20,134 nucleotides of DNA from Anaerolineae bacterium (GTDB lineage Bacteria; Chloroflexota; Anaerolineae; Promineifilales; Promineifilaceae). The notes under the pieces were generated by a model that was not told where the DNA came from, made no database searches, and saw only the letters and a program-made list of their open reading frames with translations. The first letter of the stretch is position 1, and the number at the start of each line of letters is the position of its first letter. The position numbers and the translations under genes were made by a program. The stretch is from positions 1 through 20,134 of the forward strand of contig JANQGC010000258.1 of the NCBI GenBank assembly GCA_028277515.1, written 5' to 3'. Positions 6,082 through 13,206 of this stretch are shown piece by piece.

Positions 6082-8841
6082 TTAGAGTAGCTTGAATTGA
6101 TGGGCAATCTCAATCGCTTTGGTGCGATTGTTCACATTGAGCTTGCTGTAGATAGCCTTAACGTAGAAGCGTACCGTGTTTAAGGAGATGAATAACCGTT
6201 CGCCAATTTCTTTGTATTTCAACCCCTCAGCCATAAGGCGCAGCACCTCCAGTTCCCGTTCGGTTAACGGCTCAATCAGAGCAATATGCGGGACCTCGGC
6301 CCGCAGATTCGGAGAAACCTGATTTTCGAGAGTTAAGGCTGGTAACTGGGGTTTGGGAAAAGCATCCAGGACACGCTTAACATAGCCTGGTTGAACATCC
6401 CCAAGCTGGTCTTCCCTAACTAGATCCGCAAGAGCCTCAACGATAGAGGAACCTTGTTCGATGAAAACAGTAACAAACCCTTCCGGCTCAGCAAGTCTCA
6501 AAGCGTTAGCATAATCTTCTCTGCTAGCCTGGGTATTTCCAAGACTAGCGTACATCTGGGCGCGAAGTAAAAGTGAATCTAAAGTGACTGGGAGATTTTG
6601 ACACTGGTGTGCTACGGCAATGAGATCATTGGCTAATTCAATCCCTGGTTTCAAACTAGTTGGCTTATGCCTGGCTTGAGCCTGGTACAGGAGAACACGC
6701 AAGCTGCTGTTGTACAACAAACCAACCGGATAGGTAATGTTCTTATTAGATGAGAGTTCGGGAAAAGAGAATGTATCTTGGAAGGAAAATCCCTGTCCTT
6801 GGAGAACCATCTCGGCCGCTGCGAGGAGATTTCGGGCTAGATAAACGCTAACTCGTTGGGAAATGACATAATATTGGATATAGGTAGGTGCGTCCAGCTG
6901 CATTAGGTCAAGGGCTTGCCGGCACTCAAGGTCGGCAGCCTTCAAGTCTCCTTCAATTTGGAGTAACCGTGACAGGAGGACCTTGTAGAAAGTTGTACCC
7001 GTACTAAAACCACCCAGAGCACTCAGTTGGATAGCATGAAGGATATGGACTCGTGCCTCTTCGACCTGATTCCATTGATAGTAAACCTGTCCGAGCACAC
7101 TATGCACCACGGCACTTATGGGTGGTGGCGAATCAGTCCGCTCAACCCTGGCACTGACTGGGGAAGCAATCTCAAAGGCTAGATGCAATTGACCGTGCTC
7201 AAGAGCCAAGTTAGCGAGACCAGCCACACTCATCATTTCAGCGACAAAATTTTCTGCCACACGACCATGCTGAATTGCCATCTGATAAGCCTTGACTGCT
7301 TCCGCGTAACGATTCAAAACTTGATAGGCACCAGCTTGTGCATAATAGGCCAGGCTGCATACACGACTATCCTGATCCGGGACGATTGCCAGGATTTTGG
7401 CGATCAGGTTCAAACTTTCCATCGCTTTGCCCTGCATATTCAGCAGCAAAGCACGCATGGCAAGCCACTCAGCCTTTAGAGAATCTTGTTCTTCCAACTC
7501 CTCCTGAAAGTCTGCAAAACTTATCTCCAGCCGGTCCAGATATGGAGTTGCCTGAGCATACGTTCCCCGGAGCAAATGCATCCAAGCGAAGGCCAGGTTG
7601 GTCTTGGGGCTATAAAGTTGCCACTCATCCGGCATCGCCTGCACATATCCGTGTACTGTTTTCACATACCCTTGCATAATCATTTGCCCTGCGTGGCTCT
7701 CTAGCAAACGCACAACCATTTCGTAGTTATTTGCAGCTAGAGCGTGTTGGATGGCCTCGCTAACCATACCCGCCTGAACATACCAGTGGCTGGCACGCTG
7801 ATGCAGCTCGGCCGAATTGTCAATCTGGCGGGTGTTTTTTAAGTCACGCAGAATATCGGCAAACAAGTGATGATAGCGATACCACTGCTGCTCGTCGTCC
7901 AGAGGTATTAAGAAGAGGTTAGCGTCCACCAACCTTTCAAGAAGGAACCGACAGTCTGAGCGTCTAGTGACTGCGTTGCACAAATCACCGTTCAGTTTAT
8001 CCAAGATAGATGTTTGTCGTAAAAACCGCTGTATTTCTTCTGGCTGTTGGCTGATAACTTCTTCTGTTAGGTAGTTCAAAATGGGCCGATGGCTGCTGCT
8101 AAGAGTGGCAATAAAACCAGATGAGTCAGGTCGGTCACGGATGGATAAAGCGGCTAGCTGCAAACCGACTATCCAACCTTCGGTTTTGTCCACCAAGACA
8201 GCGATATCCGCTTGGGAAAGGGAAAGGCCCATGACATCATTTAAAAAATGTCCAGCATCACCCTTGGCAAAGCGCAAATCCCTTGCTCGAATCTCGGTAA
8301 GTCGGTTGTTTGCTCGAAGCCGGGCTAATGGTAGAGGGGGATCCTCACGAGTGAGCAATACTAAAAATAGTGGGGGAGGTGGATCGACTATTAGCTTTTG
8401 CAGGACCTGAAGAATAAAGTGGTCCTGAATCACCTGAATATCGTCCAAGATTAGTAGGAATGGGGTTTCTAATTCTACTATTTCGTTACTGAGGATTGTA
8501 CTGATGACCTCGCTGGAAGGATGGCGTCCAGAGCACATGACACCCTCAACTTCTTGGGCCAGGTTTTTATCTACCTTTTGCAGGGCGGCAGCAAAATAGG
8601 CAAAAAATCGCCCAGGGTCATCATCTGCAGGATCCAGAGACAACCAGGTTATTGGTAAATCTAACGTGTCCACCCATTCGCTAATGCAGGTCGTTTTTCC
8701 AAATCCAGCCGGCGCCGAGACAAGTGTGATCTGTCGATCGGAAGTTAACCCCTCTGTCAATCGTTGCCTGAGATGTTGACGTTGGACACGTTTTGCAGGT
8801 GGAGCAGGTTGGTGTAGTTTTGTTGCCAGTAAAGTTGTCAT
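6082..8841 (-). CDS. MalT-like LuxR-family ATP-dependent transcriptional regulator
   Basis: A 919-aa STAND-type activator from the preferred start at 8841, where the protein begins MTTLLATKLHQP as most MalT-like proteins do; the frame extends 33 codons further upstream to 8940 without family resemblance. Order of parts: Walker A APAGFGKTT (43-51), Walker B LLILDD (129-134), a winged-helix segment, a long TPR-like helical region (about 380-830), and a LuxR-type HTH at 859-919 (LTERELEVLRLMAEGL, then NTVRFYVKAIYSKLNV). Such proteins bind ATP and an inducer, oligomerise, and activate promoters. Its target is not shown, but the MBL-fold and membrane genes immediately downstream on the same strand and the divergent toroid gene are candidates. 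The start has only a weak ribosome site. Confidence 0.9.
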   Translation of the reverse strand: MTTLLATKLHQPAPPAKRVQRQHLRQRLTEGLTSDRQITLVSAPAGFGKTTCISEWVDTLDLPITWLSLDPADDDPGRFFAYFAAALQKVDKNLAQEVEGVMCSGRHPSSEVISTILSNEIVELETPFLLILDDIQVIQDHFILQVLQKLIVDPPPPLFLVLLTREDPPLPLARLRANNRLTEIRARDLRFAKGDAGHFLNDVMGLSLSQADIAVLVDKTEGWIVGLQLAALSIRDRPDSSGFIATLSSSHRPILNYLTEEVISQQPEEIQRFLRQTSILDKLNGDLCNAVTRRSDCRFLLERLVDANLFLIPLDDEQQWYRYHHLFADILRDLKNTRQIDNSAELHQRASHWYVQAGMVSEAIQHALAANNYEMVVRLLESHAGQMIMQGYVKTVHGYVQAMPDEWQLYSPKTNLAFAWMHLLRGTYAQATPYLDRLEISFADFQEELEEQDSLKAEWLAMRALLLNMQGKAMESLNLIAKILAIVPDQDSRVCSLAYYAQAGAYQVLNRYAEAVKAYQMAIQHGRVAENFVAEMMSVAGLANLALEHGQLHLAFEIASPVSARVERTDSPPPISAVVHSVLGQVYYQWNQVEEARVHILHAIQLSALGGFSTGTTFYKVLLSRLLQIEGDLKAADLECRQALDLMQLDAPTYIQYYVISQRVSVYLARNLLAAAEMVLQGQGFSFQDTFSFPELSSNKNITYPVGLLYNSSLRVLLYQAQARHKPTSLKPGIELANDLIAVAHQCQNLPVTLDSLLLRAQMYASLGNTQASREDYANALRLAEPEGFVTVFIEQGSSIVEALADLVREDQLGDVQPGYVKRVLDAFPKPQLPALTLENQVSPNLRAEVPHIALIEPLTERELEVLRLMAEGLKYKEIGERLFISLNTVRFYVKAIYSKLNVNNRTKAIEIAHQFKLL

Positions 8842-9221
8842 CGGAAACCCCGCTAACCTTCTGCTTAAAGATTTTTTCACACCGCCCAAACTTATCTTAC
8901 TGCACAGCCAGTGACTGACCGGTAGTACGAACCCGTGCAAAGCCAGTTAATGCCATTGCTGCCTCAACTGTGTTCCATAAAGCTTAAGACCCTTTTGAAA
9001 AATAGATTATGGTTCATAGAATGGCACACGGCAAATGGTATGAGCCAAGAGGTATACTTTCTGAAACATGGTGCAGGCTTCAAGTCAAGCTTATCTACCC
9101 GGTAATAATGGAACATTCCATTTTGGAGATAGGCAAAAATATCCAATTTGTTCTTCCGCCAGCTTTCCAGCTTGCAAAACAAGCTATACAATACCAATAA
9201 TCAACAATAACGGGGGAAATT
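8842..9221. promoter_or_regulatory. Divergent intergenic region between regulator and toroid gene
   Basis: About 380 bp without a convincing gene. It must hold the promoter of the LuxR-type gene and probably that of the gene at 9222. A dyad ATGGAA-CA-TTCCAT at 9108-9121 is an operator candidate. A 14-bp word at 9162-9175 (GCTTTCCAGCTTGC) is identical to part of the composite repeat at 18928-18941 and may be a repeat relic. No strong sigma-70 promoter stands out. Confidence 0.4.
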
Positions 9222-10154
9222 ATGGGTGACTTTTTAATCAAGCAAGACACATTGAATTGGCTTCTACAAGGAGATGTTGCCATCCAATACCAGGTCCACC
9301 AGGACTTATTGGATCAGATAAGACCCGATCTACAAGCCCGCATCGCCAATGAAGGTTGGGGAGCCAAATTCCTGAGTCTTCAAAAGAAGGAGGGTCATTG
9401 GGGGCAAGGATTTTACAAAGTAAAATGGATTTCCACCCATTACACTCTGCTCGACCTGCGCAATCTGGATATCATCCCTGATTTGCCACCTGTTCAACGC
9501 AGCATCCAGGTGATATTAGAAAACCACATCTCCGAGGATGGTGGTGTGAACCCGGCAGGAACAATAAAGGAGAGTGACGTCTGTATTAATGGCATGTTTC
9601 TCAGATATGCCTGCTACTTCGGCACAGCGCAAGATCAGCTGCGATCCATCGTCGACTTCATCACCCGTATGCAGCTTGATGATGGCGGTTTTAACTGCCG
9701 GATCAACCGCAAGGGCGCCGTGCACAGTTCGATGCACACCACGATATCCATCTTAGAAGGCATTGAAGAATACCGGCGTAACGGCTACACCTACCGGCTT
9801 GATGAACTATTGCAGATGGCCGGCCAGGCGCGCGAATTTCTGCTCATGCACAACTTATTTCGCTCAGACCGGACCGGCGAGATCATCAACAAACGCTTTT
9901 TAATGCTGTCCTATCCCTCCCGCTGGTACTATGACATCCTGCGCGCCCTGGATTATTTCCAATTTGCCGGCATCCCTTACGATGGGCGCATGCAGGAAGC
10001 CCTTGATGTCCTGCACAAAAAACAACGCAAGGACGGCACCTGGCCTGTACAGGCCCGCCATGCCGGCCAAACCCATTTTGAAATGGAAAAAACGGGCAAG
10101 CCCAGCCGCTGGAACACGTTACGTGCCTTACGCGTGCTGCGCCATTTTTCATAA
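9222..10154 (+). CDS. Alpha/alpha-toroid (prenyltransferase/squalene-cyclase-fold) protein
   Basis: A 310-aa protein with repeated QW-like motifs typical of the terpenoid-cyclase/protein-prenyltransferase toroid: QKKEGHWG (54-61), SEDGGVN (104-110), QLDDGGFNC (151-159) and KKQRKDGTWPV (267-277). It is about half the length of squalene-hopene cyclases and lacks a visible DxDD acid motif, so a true cyclase role is unlikely; stand-alone toroid proteins of this size have mostly unknown functions. The start is supported by a GGGGGA ribosome site about 6 bases before the ATG. It is convergent with the NimA-like gene, 55 bp away. No signal peptide or membrane segment is seen. Confidence 0.75.
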   Translation: MGDFLIKQDTLNWLLQGDVAIQYQVHQDLLDQIRPDLQARIANEGWGAKFLSLQKKEGHWGQGFYKVKWISTHYTLLDLRNLDIIPDLPPVQRSIQVILENHISEDGGVNPAGTIKESDVCINGMFLRYACYFGTAQDQLRSIVDFITRMQLDDGGFNCRINRKGAVHSSMHTTISILEGIEEYRRNGYTYRLDELLQMAGQAREFLLMHNLFRSDRTGEIINKRFLMLSYPSRWYYDILRALDYFQFAGIPYDGRMQEALDVLHKKQRKDGTWPVQARHAGQTHFEMEKTGKPSRWNTLRALRVLRHFS

Positions 10155-10164
10155 ACGTGGATAT

Positions 10165-10176
10165 GCCTGCGCAGGC
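10165..10176. terminator. Possible shared terminator dyad between convergent genes
   Basis: The perfect palindrome GCCTGCGCAGGC lies in the 55-bp gap between two converging genes and is followed on the + strand by an A/T-rich stretch with a T5 run. The dyad has no natural loop, so folding would lose the central pairs; this is weak evidence. Confidence 0.3.
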
Positions 10177-10209
10177 GAAAATTGGAATTTTTGGTTACGA
10201 CCTTTGGCG

Positions 10210-10869
10210 CTACTGTCGCTGCGCCACATAATCGCGAATATATCCAGGTATGGCAGTACGATCAGGTAATCGGCCGTCTGCTTCCGGCTCACCGGCCACT
10301 GTCCTCAAGGGCAATACCCCTGCCCAATGGGGCAGCTTATAATCTTCCTCGTCATCCTTCGGCGGACCGATCCGCACTTTAGCCGACGCCATATCAATCT
10401 TCACAACAACTACGCTCGTAGCCTTCAACTCTTTCCGGTTAGGTGGGCGCGAATCCTGCCAACGCCCTGGAATTAGCCGGCTGGTAAACGCCTCCAGCGC
10501 ATCCAGCTTAGCCTCATCCCCATTAAGCAATCTACCACGGCCGAAAAGCACGACCGAACGATAATTGGCCGAATGATGTACAACGGATCGGGCCAGCACC
10601 AGGCCATCTACATGTGTCACCGTGATACACACCTCGTTTCCATCCGCCATATGGCGCATCAAGCGGCTGCTCGTTGCGCCGTGCAGCAGAATCTCATCCT
10701 CTCTTCGGGCGTGCATGGTAGGAATGACAAACGGCCGTCCATCAATCACAAATCCCACATGGCAGATCAACCCATCATCAACAATTTGATAAACGGTTTC
10801 CTTATCATATATGCCCCGGTCGGGCACACGCCGCACGCGGTTCCGCTCGCTAACTTCAAAATTTTCCAT
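10210..10869 (-). CDS. Pyridoxamine 5'-phosphate oxidase-like / NimA-family flavin protein
   Basis: A 219-aa split-barrel flavin-binding protein. The opening RRVPDRGIYDKETVYQIVDDG and the following GFVIDGRPFVIPTMHAR, LLHGATSSRLMRHM and VCITVTHVDGLVLARS are the pattern of the NimA-like pyridoxamine-phosphate-oxidase family, whose members bind FMN or related cofactors and include nitroimidazole-reducing proteins. The FGRGRLLNGDEAKLDALEAF region and VVVVKIDMASAKVRIGPP complete the barrel. The start at 10869 has a GGAGAA ribosome site on the minus strand. The physiological substrate is unknown and antibiotic inactivation should not be assumed. A composite repeat lies just upstream. Confidence 0.85.
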   Translation of the reverse strand: MENFEVSERNRVRRVPDRGIYDKETVYQIVDDGLICHVGFVIDGRPFVIPTMHARREDEILLHGATSSRLMRHMADGNEVCITVTHVDGLVLARSVVHHSANYRSVVLFGRGRLLNGDEAKLDALEAFTSRLIPGRWQDSRPPNRKELKATSVVVVKIDMASAKVRIGPPKDDEEDYKLPHWAGVLPLRTVAGEPEADGRLPDRTAIPGYIRDYVAQRQ

Positions 10870-10912
10870 CTATATTCTCCAACATTAAGAAATCCTTCAA
10901 ACATACACCACC

Positions 10913-10964
10913 GTAGAACAACCTTTCCAGGTTGTTCAGCCACAAGCTGGAAAGCTCGCGCAAC
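10913..10964. repeat. Composite GTAGAACAACC repeat, short form (copy A)
   Basis: This 52-bp sequence begins GTAGAACAACCTTTCCAGG and ends with CAAGCTGGAAAGC and CGCGCAAC. The copy at 18919-18994 (reverse orientation) matches the same outer parts but has a 21-22 bp core between the CCAGG and TTGTT blocks. Within copy A, GAACAACCT and AGGTTGTTC flank TTCC and form a hairpin. Confidence 0.65.
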
Positions 10965-10979
10965 ATAAAATAATCATTC

Positions 10980-11978
10980 TCAAGCGCTCAGTGCAGCAAA
11001 ATCAATGTTGACATAACGCAATTCATTTTCAATCTTCTCCCGCCGCCCTGCCATAAACCGTCTGGCCCAGGAATCAGCCATATTGTCAACATCGTAGCTG
11101 CGATGAATAACCGCATACAGATCGACCTCGCGCAGCTTCATAAAAAACCGGATCTGCGCCAACCAAAGCGGATCGAGATCGAATTCCGCCCGGTAGCCCG
11201 ACCAAAATTGGGACCAAAACTGTTTGCCGAACCCCTCCGGGTCCTCTTGATTGGTAATCGCATAAAACAAGACCATAGCAATGTCATAAACAAACCAGGA
11301 ATAAACACAATCATCGAAGTCAAAGAGCGTAATCCGCCCTGTTTCATCGACAAAGAAATTACCACCATGGGCATCCTGGTGAACCAGTCCATAAGAGCCG
11401 GCATCCTTGGGCAATGATCTCAAATAGCGTAGAATTTCCTCCGCCCGTTGGCAAACCAGGGGTTCATCTTCCGGCAGCCAATCAGATATTTCAAACATAT
11501 CCGGATCATCCCATTCCGGCCGTTTCCAGGCAGCGTTGGGGCATTTGTAGCGGGTGCTTAAGATATGCATGCGGCCGATAAATCGGCCGTAATTTTCAAA
11601 CAATCTCTCGTTCCATTGTCCCATCTGCCAGGCCGAACCTCCAGGTGCCTTTTCAAACGTAGTGGCCAAAAACTGCCCACCATGCCCATCCTCAATCAAC
11701 TCAACCAGTTCATCTCCCGGAGAGGGTAGTGCCTGGGCAACACCCAATCCGTTGCCGGCCAGATAATTGATCCAATCCACTTCACCCAGGATCATATTTT
11801 TCGAGCGGCGAATACTATGGCTGAGGCGTAGGATTAGTGGTTTGCCGTTTTTCTCAAATTCAAAGATAAAGCTCTCAAAACTATCAAGCAGTTGAATTTG
11901 ATCCGGTTTGACGCCATAGCGCCCGGCCGTTTCTGCTAATATGTCCTTGTTATATCGCTCACGAATCGCTTGTTCCAT
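10980..11978 (-). CDS. APH-family small-molecule kinase (aminoglycoside phosphotransferase/homoserine kinase fold)
   Basis: A 332-aa protein-kinase-like phosphotransferase from the preferred start at 11978 (MEQAIRERYN). The frame runs 42 codons further up to 12104, but that part crosses a terminator-like hairpin and the divergent gene's start, and reads as low-complexity. Motifs: catalytic loop VHQDAHGGNFFV (199-210) with the HxDxxxxN pattern, metal-binding LFDFDD (218-223), and an N-lobe LILRLSHSIRR (48-58). The WxxR/RPEWDDPDMF insert and the HxDAHGGN loop are common in APH-like kinases of environmental bacteria whose substrates are unknown; drug resistance cannot be inferred. It is divergent from the Ada-like gene. 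Confidence 0.82.
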   Translation of the reverse strand: MEQAIRERYNKDILAETAGRYGVKPDQIQLLDSFESFIFEFEKNGKPLILRLSHSIRRSKNMILGEVDWINYLAGNGLGVAQALPSPGDELVELIEDGHGGQFLATTFEKAPGGSAWQMGQWNERLFENYGRFIGRMHILSTRYKCPNAAWKRPEWDDPDMFEISDWLPEDEPLVCQRAEEILRYLRSLPKDAGSYGLVHQDAHGGNFFVDETGRITLFDFDDCVYSWFVYDIAMVLFYAITNQEDPEGFGKQFWSQFWSGYRAEFDLDPLWLAQIRFFMKLREVDLYAVIHRSYDVDNMADSWARRFMAGRREKIENELRYVNIDFAALSA

Positions 11979-11995
11979 CGAAACACCAATCAGTC

Positions 11996-12038
11996 TTGGA
12001 CCATTCTTTGAGAATGGTCCAATTTTTTTAATTTTTTT
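11996..12038 (+). terminator. Strong intrinsic terminator facing the Ada-like gene
   Basis: TTGGACCATTCT (11996-12007) and AGAATGGTCCAA (12011-12022) form a perfect 12-bp stem with a 3-base loop, followed on the + strand by TTTTTTT, AA and a second run of seven T. No + strand gene ends upstream; the hairpin lies between two divergent genes and 53 bp before the ATG at 12091. It may attenuate a leader of the Ada-like gene or block antisense transcription coming from within the kinase gene. Confidence 0.75.
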
Positions 12039-12090
12039 GCTGCGCAAGATTCGGGTCGATTCTTCCATCTCCTCAGCTACAATAATAATC

Positions 12091-12954
12091 ATGACTAATA
12101 ACATCAGCCTCCAGGAACAATCAGTCGATTACCAACGAGTCGCTCAGGCTATTCAATACATCGACCAACATTTCAAAGAGCAGCCCTCATTAGATGACAT
12201 TGCCGCGGCCGTTCATCTAAGCAAGTATCATTTTCAACGGTTGTTCAAACGTTGGGCGGGCGTCACGCCCAACCAATTTTTAGGTTATCTGACCCTGGAA
12301 TATGCCAAAGACCAATTGCTAAACGCCAACACTGTTTTGGACACCGCCCTTGATGCCGGCCTATCCGGGCCAAGCCGCCTGCACGACCTGTTCATCAACT
12401 TTGAAGCCATGACCCCCGGCCGGTATAAAGAGTTAGGATCCGGCCTGGACATCACCTATGGTCTGCATCCCACGCCTTTCGGTCCGGCATTGATTGCCCG
12501 GACCAACCGCGGAATCTGCGCCTTGCGCTTTATCACCTCAGAAGACGGTGCCGGCCCAACTCTTCAGGAATTGAAAAAAGAATGGCCAAATGCGCGCTTC
12601 ATTGCTGATGACGAGCAAACCGCGCCACTCGTCCACCATCTATTTTCCGGATCAAGCGACGATCAGACAAGACCCATTTACTTGCAGGTGAAGGGGACCA
12701 ATTTCCAGGTGAAGGTGTGGCAGGCGCTACTCACCATTCCGCAAGGCCAGATCGTAACTTATCAAGACCTGGCCAACAACATCGGGTCACCCACGGCTGC
12801 CCGCGCCGTTGCCGGAGCCATCGGCCGAAATCCGGTCGGTTATCTCATCCCCTGCCACCGCGTGATCGCCAAAAGCGGCAAAGTTCACGGCTACCGTTGG
12901 GGAACCACACGCAAAAAAGCGATCCTGGCCTACGAGGCCGCCCACTATACCTGA
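12091..12954 (+). CDS. AraC-HTH / O6-alkylguanine-DNA alkyltransferase fusion (Ada-like, lacking the N-terminal Zn domain)
   Basis: A 287-aa two-domain protein from the ATG at 12091. The frame continues 50 codons upstream, but that part would translate through the terminator hairpin, so the later start is preferred. Residues 16-115 are an AraC-type double HTH (SLDDIAAAVHLSKYHFQRLFKRWAG at about 33-57). Residues 130-285 are a methylguanine methyltransferase domain: FQVKVWQALLTIPQGQIVTYQDLA, then RAVAGAIGRNPVGYLIPCHRVI with the acceptor Cys255 in PCHR. E. coli Ada has an additional N-terminal Cys4 zinc domain that senses methylphosphotriesters; it is absent here, so any regulation must use another signal. 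It likely repairs O6-methylguanine by self-alkylation in the cytoplasm. No clear ribosome site is visible. Confidence 0.88.
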   Translation: MTNNISLQEQSVDYQRVAQAIQYIDQHFKEQPSLDDIAAAVHLSKYHFQRLFKRWAGVTPNQFLGYLTLEYAKDQLLNANTVLDTALDAGLSGPSRLHDLFINFEAMTPGRYKELGSGLDITYGLHPTPFGPALIARTNRGICALRFITSEDGAGPTLQELKKEWPNARFIADDEQTAPLVHHLFSGSSDDQTRPIYLQVKGTNFQVKVWQALLTIPQGQIVTYQDLANNIGSPTAARAVAGAIGRNPVGYLIPCHRVIAKSGKVHGYRWGTTRKKAILAYEAAHYT

Positions 12955-12998
12955 TCACTTTTCCCAAATCTAGCTACCCGAGGACGCGGACAAGAGCG

Positions 12999-13063
12999 GA
13001 TTTTCGCAGATAAAAATAAAAATTCAGCGTCATCAGCGTAAATCAGCGTCCAATTAATCCTCT
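12999..13063. repeat. Possible dispersed repeat with CAGCGT triplication
   Basis: A noncoding stretch that contains GCGGATTTTCGCAGAT followed by three closely spaced CAGCGT words (ATTCAGCGTCATCAGCGT, then AAATCAGCGTCC). It resembles short dispersed intergenic repeats seen in many environmental bacteria, but there is no second copy in this window. Confidence 0.35.
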
Positions 13064-13100
13064 TTTTGCAATAGTTACAAGTTCCCAAATCACAGAACGA

Positions 13101-13164
13101 GGGCAAGGCGGTGCGGTTATTCTCTATAATGATCCCTACCAATCTATGCCGCACCGCCCTGCCC
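13101..13164. repeat. Inverted repeat with 16-bp arms in the Ada-like/RIO intergenic region
   Basis: GGGCAAGGCGGTGCGG (13101-13116) and CCGCACCGCCCTGCCC (13149-13164) are inverted with one mismatch, around 32 bp that include CTATAATGATCC. It lies between converging genes (stops at 12954 and 13207). It could form a bidirectional terminator-like stem or be a small mobile element; there is no U-run right after either arm. Confidence 0.6.
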
Positions 13165-13206
13165 CTACCGTTGTCATTAACAATTAGTCATTCATCAGTT
13201 CAACAA

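Noticed and set aside
8842..8940. Upstream extension of the MalT-like gene to an ATG at 8940
   Set aside because: The family's usual start (TTLLATKL) follows immediately at 8841; the extra 33 residues look like translated leader.
10210..10869. Reading the NimA-like flavin protein as a nitroimidazole resistance gene
   Set aside because: The broad family is abundant in environmental bacteria; nothing in the sequence or neighbours points to drug reduction.
10980..11978. Reading the APH-fold kinase as aminoglycoside resistance
   Set aside because: Only generic kinase-loop motifs are visible; most such genes in environmental genomes have other or unknown substrates.
11979..12104. N-terminal extension of the APH-family kinase to 12104
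   Set aside because: It passes through a perfect terminator-like hairpin and overlaps the start of the divergent Ada-like gene; the APH fold begins at the later Met.
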